Positions 31,752 to 41,228 of a DNA stretch of 64,000 nt are shown in pieces. Origin of the DNA: Pseudomonadota bacterium (lineage in GTDB: Bacteria; Myxococcota_A; UBA796; UBA9615). The stretch is taken from assembly GCA_024229515.1 (NCBI GenBank), contig JAAESI010000242.1:1-64000 (forward strand), written 5' to 3'. Position numbers and translations under genes: made by a program. Position 1 is the first letter of the stretch. Each line of letters starts with the position of its first letter. The notes beneath the pieces were generated by a model. It saw only the letters and a list, made by a program, of their open reading frames with translations, was not told the DNA's origin and did not search any database.

Positions 31752-33152
31752 CTATCGGAGCAGCTCGCCGACCCGGGCGCGGGCGATGTACTCACCGCCG
31801 CCTTCGGTCACCAACGAGCCCTTGTCCACGATGATACGGCCGCGGCTGATGGTGGTCTCGGTCCAGCCGACCACCTCGAACCCCTCGTACGCCGAGTAGT
31901 CGGTGTTCATGTGGTGCGTGGCCGGATCGTCGATGGAGATCGTGCGCTTCATGTCCGGGTCGAAGACTACGATGTCGGCGTCCGAGCCGACCGCGATCGT
32001 GCCCTTCTTGGGGAACATGCCGAACGTCTTGGCCGCGGCCGTGGACGTCAGGTCGACCCACTGGTTCAGGCTCAGCCGGCCCTCGTGGACACCGCCGTGG
32101 TACAGCAGCGAGACTCGATTCTCGACCCCCGGAGCCCCGTTCGGGATCTGCGTGAACGAGTCCCGGCCGAGCTCCTTCTGGCCCTTGAAGCAGAAGGGGC
32201 AATGGTCGGTGGCGACGTTGGCGAGGTGACCGAACTTGAGCCCCTCCCAGAGCACGTCCTGGTTCCACTTCTCGCGCAGGGCGGGGGTCATGACCCACTT
32301 GGCCCCTTCGAAGTTGGGCCGGTCGTAGATCGTCTGGTCCAGGAACAGGTACTGCGGGCAGGTCTCCGCCATCACGTCGACGCCGCGGGCGCGGCCGGTC
32401 TTGACCTCGTCCAGGGCGTCGGCGCAGGACAGGTGCACGATGTACAGCGGCACATCGGCGACCTCCGCGATGGCGATGGCGCGGTGCACGCCCTCGGCTT
32501 CCATGCGGGTGGGGCGGGTGTGGGCATGCCAGCGCGGCTCGGTCTTCCCGTCCGCGATCGCCTCCTTGATGATCTCGTCGATGACGATGCCGTTTTCGGC
32601 GTGCATGCAGATGCGGGTGCCGTTGTCGCCGGCGCGCCGGAAGGTGCGGTACAGCGTGCCGTCGTCGACGTAGAGCACGCCGGGGTAGGCCATGAAGAGC
32701 TTGTAGGAGGTGACGCCCTCGTCCACGAGCCGGTCCATCTCGCCGAGGCGGCCGTGGTCCATGTCGGTGACGATCATGTGGAATGCGTAGTCGATGGTCG
32801 CCTTGTTGAGCGCCTTCTCGCGCCACGCGTCCAGCCCCTTGAGGGTGGACTCGCCCTTGGTCTGGATGGCGAAGTCGACGATCGAGGTCGTGCCGCCGAA
32901 CGCCGCCGCCTTGGTGCCCGTGTCGAAGTCGTCCGCCGACGTCGTGCCGCCGAACGGCATGTCCAGGTGCGTGTGGGAGTCGATGCCGCCGGGGATGACG
33001 AGCTTGCCGCTCGCGTCGATCACGGTGTCGGCGTGGACCGAGGCCTCCAGATCGGTGCCCAGCTGCACGATCTTCTCGCCCTCGATGTAGACGTCGCCAA
33101 ACCAGTCGTCGACCGCCGTCACGACGCGCCCGTTCTTGATCAAGATCGACAT
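31752..33152 (-). CDS. hydA: Dihydropyrimidinase/D-hydantoinase
   Basis: 466 residues, cyclic amidohydrolase. Metal-site residues are all visible: GGIDSHTHLDMPFGG, the carboxylated Lys in TSYKLFMAYPG, His in CMHAENG, His in YIVHLSC and Asp in VATDHCPF. The length and the NTDYSAYEGFEVVG segment near the C-terminus fit dihydropyrimidinase/hydantoinase rather than allantoinase. It opens dihydropyrimidine or hydantoin rings in pyrimidine breakdown. Strong AGGAG Shine-Dalgarno; possible co-transcription with the downstream MFS gene suggests uptake or export of a related compound. Confidence 0.9.
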   Translation of the reverse strand: MSILIKNGRVVTAVDDWFGDVYIEGEKIVQLGTDLEASVHADTVIDASGKLVIPGGIDSHTHLDMPFGGTTSADDFDTGTKAAAFGGTTSIVDFAIQTKGESTLKGLDAWREKALNKATIDYAFHMIVTDMDHGRLGEMDRLVDEGVTSYKLFMAYPGVLYVDDGTLYRTFRRAGDNGTRICMHAENGIVIDEIIKEAIADGKTEPRWHAHTRPTRMEAEGVHRAIAIAEVADVPLYIVHLSCADALDEVKTGRARGVDVMAETCPQYLFLDQTIYDRPNFEGAKWVMTPALREKWNQDVLWEGLKFGHLANVATDHCPFCFKGQKELGRDSFTQIPNGAPGVENRVSLLYHGGVHEGRLSLNQWVDLTSTAAAKTFGMFPKKGTIAVGSDADIVVFDPDMKRTISIDDPATHHMNTDYSAYEGFEVVGWTETTISRGRIIVDKGSLVTEGGGEYIARARVGELLR

Positions 33153-33183
33153 GCTTCAACTCCTCCTGGATGTGGGGCGACGA

Positions 33184-33189
33184 GCTTAC
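33184..33189 (-). promoter_or_regulatory. -10 element TAAGCT for the hydantoinase operon
   Basis: TAAGCT on the minus strand about 31 nt before the ATG at 33152, leaving room for a leader with the observed Shine-Dalgarno. Confidence 0.35.
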
Positions 33190-33228
33190 GCGAACCGGAG
33201 TGCCCGAGTCGCGCCCGCGCGTGGGCGG

Positions 33229-33234
33229 TACTCT
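33229..33234 (+). promoter_or_regulatory. -10 element TACTCT for the MopE-repeat gene
   Basis: TACTCT ends 7 nt before the ATG at 33242; no Shine-Dalgarno. Confidence 0.5.
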
Positions 33235-33241
33235 AGGGCTC

Positions 33242-35809
33242 ATGAACCGCGCGCTGCTGCTGCTCCTGGCCACGCTGCCCCTGGCCCTCCCCGCGCCCGC
33301 CCACGCCGGGGGATGCGACGCCGACGGCGACGGCTACAACGCCGCCTCCTGCGGCGGGGACGACTGCAACGACAACTTCGCCAACATCAACCCGGGCGCG
33401 GTCGAGATCTGCGGAGACGCGATCGATCAGGACTGCAGCGGCATCGACGAGCAGCCCGACGCCGACTTCGACGGCTACCAGGCGGTCTACTGCGGCGGCG
33501 ACGACTGCTTCGACGACGATCCCCTCGCCTACCCCGGCGTGGACACGGACGACGACGGCTTCGACGTCTGCGAGGACTGCAACGACCTCGAGCCCCTGGA
33601 GCTGCCCAGCGGCAGCGAGGTCTGCGACGGCCTCGACAACGACTGCACCGGGGAGGCCGACGATCTCGACGCCGACGGCGATGGCGACCGCCCCGTCGCC
33701 TGCGGCGGCACCGACTGCGACGACTCGGACGCCTCCGTGGGGGCCGGCACCGACGCGGACGGCGACGGGTTCGACGCCTGCGAGGACTGCGACGATGACG
33801 ACATCACGATCTTCCCCGGCGCGGCGGAGGCCTGCGATGACGTGGACACCGACTGCGATGGGCTCGAGGACGGCCTCGACTTCGACGTGGGCGGCGTCTC
33901 GGCCCCTCCCCTGACGGTGACCGGGGGCGCGGGCACGGGGCTGTTCGGCTGCCTCTCGAGCGTGTTCGCGTCGATCAACGTGGCCGGAGCCGGAGCGGAC
34001 GTGTTCGACCTGGACGTGGGCTTCGGCGCGTTCATCAGCCCGAGCACGGACCTCATGGTCAGCCTCACCTCCCCGGTGGGGACCAACGTGGTTCTGTTCG
34101 ACGCGGTCGGCGACGGCATCAGCGGGGACTTCATCGGCACGGTGCTGGACGACGAGGCCACCGACCCGATCTCCAGCGGGCTCCCCCCGTTCACCGGCAG
34201 CTACCAGCCGGCCGACCCCCTCAGCGCGTTCTACGGCGAGGACCCCAACGGCCTGTGGCAGGTCGAGATCTACCAGTACTGCACCTCGTTCGGCTTCGGA
34301 ACGCTGGACGGCGTCACCCTCGACTTCGAGCTGGGGTCGTTGGACGACGTCGACGGCGACGGCTGGAACGCCTGCGGCGACTGCGAGCCCGCCGACGCCG
34401 ACATCAACCCCGGCGCGGCCGAAATCTGCGTCGACGGCATCGACCAGGACTGCGACGGCGTGGATGCCACCGGGGACGTCGACAGCGACGGCTACATCGA
34501 CAGCGCCTGCGGCGGGCCCGACTGCGACGACACGGATCCCGCGATCAACCCGACCGTGGACGACGACGGGGACGGCGCCAACATCTGCGACGACTGCGAC
34601 GACAACGACCCCCTGCTGTCCCCCGACCTGCCGGAGATCTGCGGCGACGGCGTCGACCAGGACTGCGACGGCGCCGACGACGCGGCCGATCTGGACGGGG
34701 ACACGTACACCAACATCGACTGCATCGGCGGCGACGACTGCGACGACGCCAACTCGCTCATCAACCCCGGGATCGACGACGACGGGGACGGCTGGCACGC
34801 CTGCGAGGACTGCAACGACAACTCGGAGCTGCAAGCCCCGGACGAGCCGGAGGTCTGCGGCGACTTCATCGACAACGACTGCGACGGCTTGCTCGACAAC
34901 GTGGACGCCGACGGCGACGGCTGGTTCTCCCCAGACTGCCTCGGCGACGACTGCGACGACGAGGACGTCAACATCAACCCCGGCACCGACGACGACGGGG
35001 ACGGCAGCGACTCCTGCGAGGACTGCGACGACGCCGACGCCACCACGTATCCGGACGGCGAAGAGGTCTGCGGCGACACGATCGATCAGGACTGCGACGG
35101 CGAAGATCTGCCCGCGGACGTGGACGGCGACGGCGAGTCCTCCGAGGAGTGCGGCGGCGGCGACTGCGCGGACGACGACGCCACGATCCACCCGCTGGCC
35201 GAGGACCTGTGCGACGGCGTGGATCTGAACTGCGATGGCGAGGTCTGGGAGCTCGACGCGGACGAGGACGCCCACTACGACGCGGACTGCGGCGGCACGG
35301 ACTGCGACGACGACGCCCAGGGGGTGCACCCGGACGCGCCGGAGATCTGCGACGGGGTCGACACCAACTGCGACGGCGTACCCTTCGAGGGGGGCGAGGA
35401 CGACGTCGATGAGGACGGCGTCCCCACCTGCGACGGCGACTGCGACGACACCGACCCCCTGGTGTTCCCCGGAGCCGAGGAGCTCTGCAACGGGGAAGAC
35501 GACAACTGCAACGGCGACATCGACGACGGCATCGTGCGCGACGCCGACGGCGACGGCTTCGACAAGGAGGCTTGCGGGGGGGAGGACTGCGAGGACCTCG
35601 ACGCCGCCTCCAACCCCGACGCGCGCGAGGACTGTGCCGACACCCTGGACAACGACTGCGACGGCCTCGTCGACACCGAGGACCTGGACGACTGCGACTT
35701 CTCCCGGGGCCCCAACTGCGAAGGCTGCTCCAGCCTGGGCTCCCCCGACGCCCCCCCAATCGCCCTCCTCCTCGTCCCAGTTCTGGCCCTCCTCCGCCGT
35801 CGCCGCTAG
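33242..35809 (+). CDS. Secreted MopE-repeat protein with proprotein-convertase P-domain
   Basis: 855 residues. Signal peptide ends APAHAGG. The mature chain is built from many copies of the Cys/Asp-rich putative metal-binding motif (CDADGDGYNAASCGGDDCND, then INPGAVEICGDAIDQDCSG), in two blocks separated at about 220-365 by a P-domain-like beta sandwich (DVFDLDVGFGAFISPSTDL, and FYGEDPNGLWQVEIYQYC). The C-terminus has a Cys pair (NCEGCSSLGSPDAPP), a hydrophobic stretch and RRRR, like MYXO-CTERM anchors. The Asp/Asn spacing suggests multiple calcium (or other metal) sites. The gene is very GC-rich with repeated GACGACGG units. Likely a surface structural or adhesion protein. Confidence 0.85.
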   Translation: MNRALLLLLATLPLALPAPAHAGGCDADGDGYNAASCGGDDCNDNFANINPGAVEICGDAIDQDCSGIDEQPDADFDGYQAVYCGGDDCFDDDPLAYPGVDTDDDGFDVCEDCNDLEPLELPSGSEVCDGLDNDCTGEADDLDADGDGDRPVACGGTDCDDSDASVGAGTDADGDGFDACEDCDDDDITIFPGAAEACDDVDTDCDGLEDGLDFDVGGVSAPPLTVTGGAGTGLFGCLSSVFASINVAGAGADVFDLDVGFGAFISPSTDLMVSLTSPVGTNVVLFDAVGDGISGDFIGTVLDDEATDPISSGLPPFTGSYQPADPLSAFYGEDPNGLWQVEIYQYCTSFGFGTLDGVTLDFELGSLDDVDGDGWNACGDCEPADADINPGAAEICVDGIDQDCDGVDATGDVDSDGYIDSACGGPDCDDTDPAINPTVDDDGDGANICDDCDDNDPLLSPDLPEICGDGVDQDCDGADDAADLDGDTYTNIDCIGGDDCDDANSLINPGIDDDGDGWHACEDCNDNSELQAPDEPEVCGDFIDNDCDGLLDNVDADGDGWFSPDCLGDDCDDEDVNINPGTDDDGDGSDSCEDCDDADATTYPDGEEVCGDTIDQDCDGEDLPADVDGDGESSEECGGGDCADDDATIHPLAEDLCDGVDLNCDGEVWELDADEDAHYDADCGGTDCDDDAQGVHPDAPEICDGVDTNCDGVPFEGGEDDVDEDGVPTCDGDCDDTDPLVFPGAEELCNGEDDNCNGDIDDGIVRDADGDGFDKEACGGEDCEDLDAASNPDAREDCADTLDNDCDGLVDTEDLDDCDFSRGPNCEGCSSLGSPDAPPIALLLVPVLALLRRRR

Positions 35810-35855
35810 CATCCTTGCGGCCCACAATCATGCCCCCCGGCGGTCCTACCTCCTG

Positions 35856-37499
35856 ATGCTGCTGCCCTCTGCTCCTCCGCTGTTCCGCTCCTCCGCTTGG
35901 CTCCTCGCACTCCTCCCCAGCCTCCTGCTGGCGGGATCCGCCTTCGCCAACGAGTCCGCCTCCTGCACCTCCCCGGAGGCGACCGAGGCCTACCAGTCCG
36001 GCTTCTCCGCCCAGAAGTCCCGCGACGCCGACGCCGCCCTTGGCCACTACCGACGCTGCCTCGAGCTCGAGCCCGACTGCCTCGCGTGCAACTACGAGAT
36101 CGGCTGGTCCTACTGGACCCGGGGCGCGTGGGACTCGACCGTGACGGCGTGGAGCCGCACCCTGGAGCTCGATCCCAACCACGAGGACGCCAAGACGTGG
36201 CTCGTCCAGGCCAAGGATCAGCAGCGCCGGAGCAAGACCCGAAGCAGCGACAGCCTGCGCATCCCGATGGGGACCGCGAGCAGCCCCGACAAGTCGCCGG
36301 TGCAGCTGAAGCTGGTCGCCCGGTTCCAGAACTACAAGGCCGAGCCGACCGGCGAAGGCGACACCTACGACAAGGACATCTACTCGCCTAAATCGGCACG
36401 CTTTTCCGCCGATGGATCCAAGGTGTACGTCAACAGCCTGGAGGGGTTCCGAACCCCGGTCTACGACACCGCTACGCTGACCAAGACGGGCGTCATCAAG
36501 CACCGCTTCACCTCCGAGGAGGGGGCGCTGTTCGCCGGTCAGACGACGATCTACGACTACAAGTACTACAAGAAGCACAGCAGCGGAGACGTCAATCGTT
36601 TCAGTGGAAAACCGGTCGAGTCGGCGCTCAGCCACGGCGGCAGGTACCTGTGGGTTCCCTACTACCGCCGGGACTGGGACGGCGGCGGCACCTCGCCTTC
36701 GGCCGTCGCGATCATCGAAGTCGCCACCGACACGATCGTGCGCGTCATGCCGACCGGCCCGATCCCCAAGTACGTCTCCGCCTCGCCCGACGGCAACTGG
36801 GTCGCCGTCACGCACTGGGGGAACAACTCGGTCGCGATGATCGACGTGAGATCGGGCGACCCCGCGAGCTTCGAATACACCGGACCGCAGCTGATCGTGG
36901 AGAAGCGGCTGTCGCAGGTCGGCCTCCAGGGTGAGGACCGGGACAAGGCCTGCGGCTACTGCCTGCGCGGCACGGTGTTCACCGCCGACAGCAAGACCCT
37001 GCTGGTCAGCCGCATGGGTGGCGGCGGGATCGCGGGCTTCGACGTGGCCACGGGCGAGTACCTGGGCACGGTCCTGGGGATGAAGCCGACCCCCCGCCAC
37101 CTCGTGCTCAGCGGCGACGGTGCGACCTTGTTCCTGAGCAGCAACGTCAGCGGCTACGTCAGCCGGATCGACCTCCCCCTGGTGGTGGACGCGCTGCGGG
37201 CCGCCGACGGCAAACGGGTCACGGTCGAAGGCTGGCAGGCCGTCTACGTCGGCATCGGCGCGCGGACGATCTCCACCGGTCCGGGGGACCGCTACATCTT
37301 CTCGGCGGTGAACGGAGCGTCGGAAATAGTGGTCATCGACGCCGCGACCATGAACATTGTTAGCAGGGTGAGAACGGACAGTTACACGGTGGGACTCGCG
37401 GTCAGCCCGGACGGGACGCAGGTGTGGACCACCTCGCAGGGCCGCAAGGGCGCCGGCGGCAACAGCGTCTGCGTCTACGCCGTGGAGTACACCCGGTGA
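35856..37499 (+). CDS. Secreted TPR plus YVTN-type beta-propeller protein
   Basis: 547 residues. Signal peptide ends AGSAFA. Residues about 40-125 hold TPR-like helices (EAYQSGFSAQKSRDADAALG, then YRRCLELEPDCLACNYEIG). From residue 180 on, YVTN/WD-like blades recur (ARFSADGSKVYVNSLEGF, YVSASPDGNWVAVTHWGNNS, TVFTADSKTLLVSRMGGGG, AVSPDGTQVWTTSQG). A periplasmic or surface scaffold function is likely. The GTG of the next gene overlaps this stop (GTGA), and the MopE gene ends 46 bp upstream, so the cluster may be one operon. Confidence 0.78.
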   Translation: MLLPSAPPLFRSSAWLLALLPSLLLAGSAFANESASCTSPEATEAYQSGFSAQKSRDADAALGHYRRCLELEPDCLACNYEIGWSYWTRGAWDSTVTAWSRTLELDPNHEDAKTWLVQAKDQQRRSKTRSSDSLRIPMGTASSPDKSPVQLKLVARFQNYKAEPTGEGDTYDKDIYSPKSARFSADGSKVYVNSLEGFRTPVYDTATLTKTGVIKHRFTSEEGALFAGQTTIYDYKYYKKHSSGDVNRFSGKPVESALSHGGRYLWVPYYRRDWDGGGTSPSAVAIIEVATDTIVRVMPTGPIPKYVSASPDGNWVAVTHWGNNSVAMIDVRSGDPASFEYTGPQLIVEKRLSQVGLQGEDRDKACGYCLRGTVFTADSKTLLVSRMGGGGIAGFDVATGEYLGTVLGMKPTPRHLVLSGDGATLFLSSNVSGYVSRIDLPLVVDALRAADGKRVTVEGWQAVYVGIGARTISTGPGDRYIFSAVNGASEIVVIDAATMNIVSRVRTDSYTVGLAVSPDGTQVWTTSQGRKGAGGNSVCVYAVEYTR

Positions 37500-38929
37500 A
37501 GGCCTGGGCCGCCGCCGCGACGGGAGTCCTCATCGGGACCGCTGCCTGGGCCTTCGAGCCCGCCACCGCGATCATCACCATCGGCGACGCCTCCGGCCCG
37601 CCCGTGCACCCGACGTGCCGGGAAGCGCTGGATCTGCCGCCGCCCGAGGAGCCGGCCACGCCCCCGAGCGTGTCGGAGTCGCCGACCCCGTCGGTCACTA
37701 CTCCGACCGAAGCGCCGACGCCGCCGGACCACCCCGCGGCTCACCCTGAGGATCTTCCCCTGGTGCCGCTGGAAGGCCCCGCCGAGGTGCTCGCCTCCAT
37801 CGCCGCCGTGTTTGAGCGAGGCGACACGGGCGAGCGCATCCGACTGAGCTTCTACGGCGCGTCGCACACGTCCGCGGACTGGTGGACGGGCAAGATCCGC
37901 CGCGAACTGCAGGACCGCTGGGGCGACCTGGGCCACGGCTTCATCCTCCCCGCGGCGCTGTACTCGGGGTACCGGGGCCAGGACGTGAACCTGTGCCGCA
38001 GCAGCGGCTGGCGCTCGGACTGGGCGGGCAAGCGGTCCGGCCGCGGCGACGGCCTGCTGGGCTTCGCCGGCATGAGCGTCAGCTCCGGCGATCACGCCGA
38101 CTTCGGCTGGCTTCAGACGACCCGCGAGAACCCGCACGGACGCAACGTCGAGACGGTGGACGTGTTCACCCTCGGCCAGCCCGAGGGAGGCACGCTCCGC
38201 ATCCAGGTCGACCAGACGCGGCTGCGCGAGGTGCCGACGAACGTGCCCGGGCCGAGCCTGCAGCGCACCCGCGTGCAGCTCCCCGACGGGCCCCACCGGA
38301 TCACGGTGGCCCCGGCCGGTGACGGCGAGGTGCGCATCTTCGGCGCGTCGATGGAGCGAGCCGGCGGCGGCGCCCTGGTCGATGCGATGGGCATCCGCGG
38401 ACGCCAGGCGCGCGACTGGCTGGCGTGGGAGCCGACGATGCTGAGCGCGGGGCTGCAGGCGCTGGACCCGGATCTGGTGGTGCTCGCCTACGGAACGAAC
38501 GAAGCGGCCAACAGCAAGTACACGATGGAGGAGTACCGCGAGGAGCTGACGGCGGTGCTGACGCGGCTGCGCGAGGCCCGCCCGACAACCGCCTGCATCC
38601 TCGTGGGGCCGTCCGATCGCACCAAGAAGTACCGCGGCCGTTGGAGCACGTGGAGCCGCACCGAGCCGGTGGCCCAGGTCCAGCGGGAGGTCGCGCCCCA
38701 GTTCGGGTGCGCCTTCTGGGACTGGCAGCAGGTCAGCGGGGGCCCGGGCTCGATGCGCGCGTGGCAGCAGATCGAGCCGCGGCTGGCGTCCCGCGACGGC
38801 ATCCACTTCACCAAGGCCGGGTACGAGTACTCGGCGGACCGCTTCCTCGCCGCCATCGACGCGCTGAGCGAGGACGATGCTTCGACCGATGTAACCGGCA
38901 CGGGGGATCCGACGTACCCCGGACCATGA
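37496..38929 (+). CDS. Secreted Ape1-like SGNH/GDSL hydrolase
   Basis: 477 residues. After a signal peptide (ending AAWAFEP) and a Pro/Thr-rich linker (about 50-90), the SGNH domain starts with LSFYGASHTSADWWTGKIRR and WGDLGHGFILPA, resembling the GDSHxxAD...G-GF-P opening of peptidoglycan O-acetylesterase Ape1-type enzymes; here the block I Asp is Ala (GASH). Block III is YGTNEA, and block V DGIHFTKAGY supplies Asp and His. A carbohydrate-binding-like insert lies between blocks I and III. Likely acts on acetylated cell-wall or surface polysaccharide. Coupled at both ends (GTGA upstream, ATGA downstream). Confidence 0.8.
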   Translation: MKAWAAAATGVLIGTAAWAFEPATAIITIGDASGPPVHPTCREALDLPPPEEPATPPSVSESPTPSVTTPTEAPTPPDHPAAHPEDLPLVPLEGPAEVLASIAAVFERGDTGERIRLSFYGASHTSADWWTGKIRRELQDRWGDLGHGFILPAALYSGYRGQDVNLCRSSGWRSDWAGKRSGRGDGLLGFAGMSVSSGDHADFGWLQTTRENPHGRNVETVDVFTLGQPEGGTLRIQVDQTRLREVPTNVPGPSLQRTRVQLPDGPHRITVAPAGDGEVRIFGASMERAGGGALVDAMGIRGRQARDWLAWEPTMLSAGLQALDPDLVVLAYGTNEAANSKYTMEEYREELTAVLTRLREARPTTACILVGPSDRTKKYRGRWSTWSRTEPVAQVQREVAPQFGCAFWDWQQVSGGPGSMRAWQQIEPRLASRDGIHFTKAGYEYSADRFLAAIDALSEDDASTDVTGTGDPTYPGP

Positions 38930-39369
38930 CGACCCGAGCATCTGCCCTGTCCGCCCTGCTCCTGCTGTCCGCTTGTGCTGGCGGCGGGCAGGCCAACATC
39001 GACCCCGGCCCGATGCAGACCGACTGCGCCGCTGACCACGACAGCGTGGGGCTGAGCGGGGAGCTGTCGACGCTGCAGCACGGCGTCGACGGCACGGCCA
39101 CGATCATCGACGACTGCACGATCGAGATCGAAGGCTTCACCTACGACGGCCAGGGCGTGGACACCCGCTTCGTGATCGACCTGGACGACAGCTTCGGCGA
39201 CTACACGGTCATCAGCGAAGCGCTGATCCCGGACGGCCCCTACGAGGACGAGACGATCACGGTGCCGCTGCCCGAGGGGGTGACCCTGGACGACGTGGGT
39301 GCACTGTCGGTGTGGTGTGTGCCGTTCGAGGTCGACTTCGGGAGTGTGGTCTTCGAGTCGGTGCTGTGA
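38926..39369 (+). CDS. DM13-domain lipoprotein
   Basis: 147 residues. Signal peptide with lipobox LSAC, then one DM13 domain: GELSTLQHGVDGTATIIDDCTIEIEGF is represented by a short hydrophobic/acidic opening, followed by GVDTRFVIDL and the C-terminal VGALSVWCVPFEVDFGSVVF, where WC...F...FG is the DM13 hallmark. DM13 domains are proposed to take part in redox reactions through the conserved Cys. The ATG overlaps the stop of the SGNH gene (ATGA). Confidence 0.78.
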   Translation: MTTRASALSALLLLSACAGGGQANIDPGPMQTDCAADHDSVGLSGELSTLQHGVDGTATIIDDCTIEIEGFTYDGQGVDTRFVIDLDDSFGDYTVISEALIPDGPYEDETITVPLPEGVTLDDVGALSVWCVPFEVDFGSVVFESVL

Positions 39370-39538
39370 TCGCGGCGGACTGAGAGTTCGATCTGGGGGG
39401 CGGGGGATCGGCCTTCCGGGGTGGGCGCGAGGGGGCCTCACTTCGGCGGCGGCTTGGTGTCCGGACCAGATTCCTGAGAGGTGCGACCCGGGACAGAGCC
39501 CCGGCATCGTAGGTCGTCGCCGACACTTCCCAGTTTCC

Positions 39539-39559
39539 AAGCGTCCGTGACGGACGCTT
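39539..39559. terminator. Hairpin between convergent genes
   Basis: AAGCGTCCG and CGGACGCTT form a perfect 9-bp stem with a 3-nt loop, flanked on both sides by TTCCCAGTTTC-like sequence. It lies in the 273-bp gap between the DM13 gene and the facing SGNH gene and can act in both directions. The rest of that gap holds no recognisable gene. Confidence 0.55.
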
Positions 39560-39642
39560 TCCCAGTTTCAGCGGCGCCGGACGCGCCGCCTCCTCGGACG
39601 ACGATCGACTCCCCGACCAGGATCGATCCGCCCAAGGCTCCC

Positions 39643-41190
39643 CTACTCCGCAGCCCCGCCTTCCAGCTCCAACCGCTTCTCCTCGAGCCCCTCGGGCGGC
39701 TCGGTCCACTCGTCCTCGATGTCCTCCGGCACGTAGCCGGAGTCGGGGTTCTCCAGCTTCCAGTGGTCGTAGCGGTCCAGCAGAGCGTCCGCCAGCGACT
39801 GGCCGATGAGCTCGAAGCCGTCGGACGTGAGGTGGAGCAGGTCGGTGCTCCCCAGCTGCGGCTCGCTCTGGATCCAGCGGGCGAAGCCGCCGTCACCGCC
39901 CATCACGCCGCGGGCGTCCCAGTAGGCGCAGCCCGCTTCGGAGGCGGCCTCCCGCTGCAGCCGGATGATCTTGTCGAGCCCTTCACGGCTGACCACCTTG
40001 CCCCGCTCGCGGGTGCCCTGGTCGATGGGGCCGATCATCAGGCAGGGAGCCTCGGGGGCGCCCGCGCGGAGCTTGCCGAGGGCCTCCAGGTACTTGCCCC
40101 GGTAGGCCTCCCCGTCCCCTCGCTGCAGGTCGGGGTACTCCAGTTCGTTGCCGCCGGTCTGGTAGACGATCAGGTCGGGCTGGCGGCGGGCCACCTGCCC
40201 CTTGATGTGCACCCGCCCCTGGTGGTTGATCACCGACGCGATCGAGGAGCCGGCGACGCCCAGGGTCTCCCACGTGATGCCCGGGCCGGCGGTCTCCAGG
40301 GCGATGCCGTAGAGGCTCACGGGGCCGTCGCCGTGGGTCTTGATCCAGAGCTTGGAGCTGCCCTGGGGGCTGTTCAGGAGGCGGAACTTGTCCTGCACCC
40401 GGTCGGCCCCGGTCTTGATGCGGGCGCCGCCGGTGCCGTTGGGCACGATGGAGACGGAGCCCCCCTCGGGTTGGGCCTGGTAGTAGACGTCGAAGCGGTG
40501 GAGGGGCTGGCGCTTGCCGTCCTCCATCTTCTCCCCGCCCATGCTGACGGACGCCTCCCCGACGGCGGTGCTGACGTGGCCACCGAGGCCGTAGCGCCAC
40601 TCCTCGGAGCCCGCGAACGTGACGTTGAACGTCTCCCACTCGGCGTCGTCGTTGTAGCGGAGGATGCCGAGCCGGATCTGCCACCGGGTGTCCACGTGGA
40701 CGGGGAGGAAGCCGGGGCCGCCGTCCCCGAAGCGGTCCTGCATGCGGCCGCGCACGGTCTTGCAGATGCCGTCCGCGGCGATGGTGGAGTCGCCCCAGTG
40801 GAGCACGCGCACGATGCGCTCGGGCTCGCCTCCCTCGGCCATCGCGAGGGCTTCGAAGAAGGAGTCCAGCGCCCCGTCGGGGAGCTCGATCGCCGTCTGC
40901 ACGGCGCCATCGCGAAGCGGCAGGCGGGCGGCCGGGGACAGCGGCGCGGGGGTCTCCGCTTCGACCAGGGGAGCCGCATCCAGCACGACCAACTCGCCGG
41001 TCTCGTCCTCCTTGACCTGGCGGTCCGACGGCAGCACGAGGTGCACCAGCGGCAGGGCCTCCCCGGGGAGCCAGGGACGGAGCGCCTCGGCGCGGGGGAT
41101 CGGGAGGTAGGTGGCGGCGGCGAGCACGGCGCAGACCGCGCCGACGATCGCGAGGCGCTCCAGTTCGGCGCGGTGGGGGCTGTCGCTCAC
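39643..41190 (-). CDS. Membrane-anchored Ape1-like SGNH/GDSL hydrolase
   Basis: 515 residues from a GTG at 41190. One N-terminal membrane segment (LAIVGAVCAVLAAATYLPI) then a periplasmic SGNH domain: VLHWGDSTIAADGICKTVRG and RFGDGGPGFLPVH (block I with canonical GDS), GVAGSSIASV, YQTGGNELEY (block III) and DLLHLTSDGF (block V). It is a paralogue of the 37496 protein. It is divergent from an MBOAT acyltransferase gene, the pairing used for O-acetylation of alginate and peptidoglycan (MBOAT moves acetyl across the membrane; SGNH protein transfers or removes it). A CAGAAT hexamer precedes the start by 7 nt. Confidence 0.82.
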   Translation of the reverse strand: MSDSPHRAELERLAIVGAVCAVLAAATYLPIPRAEALRPWLPGEALPLVHLVLPSDRQVKEDETGELVVLDAAPLVEAETPAPLSPAARLPLRDGAVQTAIELPDGALDSFFEALAMAEGGEPERIVRVLHWGDSTIAADGICKTVRGRMQDRFGDGGPGFLPVHVDTRWQIRLGILRYNDDAEWETFNVTFAGSEEWRYGLGGHVSTAVGEASVSMGGEKMEDGKRQPLHRFDVYYQAQPEGGSVSIVPNGTGGARIKTGADRVQDKFRLLNSPQGSSKLWIKTHGDGPVSLYGIALETAGPGITWETLGVAGSSIASVINHQGRVHIKGQVARRQPDLIVYQTGGNELEYPDLQRGDGEAYRGKYLEALGKLRAGAPEAPCLMIGPIDQGTRERGKVVSREGLDKIIRLQREAASEAGCAYWDARGVMGGDGGFARWIQSEPQLGSTDLLHLTSDGFELIGQSLADALLDRYDHWKLENPDSGYVPEDIEDEWTEPPEGLEEKRLELEGGAAE

Positions 41191-41213
41191 GCCGCCGATT
41201 CTGCCAGAGCGTG

Positions 41214-41219
41214 TACAGT
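41214..41219 (+). promoter_or_regulatory. -10 element TACAGT for the MBOAT gene
   Basis: TACAGT ends 9 nt before the GTG at 41229. Confidence 0.4.
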
Positions 41220-41228
41220 CCGGCGGAG

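Noticed and set aside
33300-35700. Short-period nucleotide repeats resembling a CRISPR or satellite array
   Set aside because: The periodicity is irregular and follows codons of the MopE protein repeats; there are no unique spacers of constant length.
33233-35827. 864-codon minus-strand open frame opposite the MopE-repeat gene
   Set aside because: Val/Ala/Gly-rich mirror of the Asp-rich plus-strand repeats; no signal peptide or motif, and the plus strand has recognisable families.
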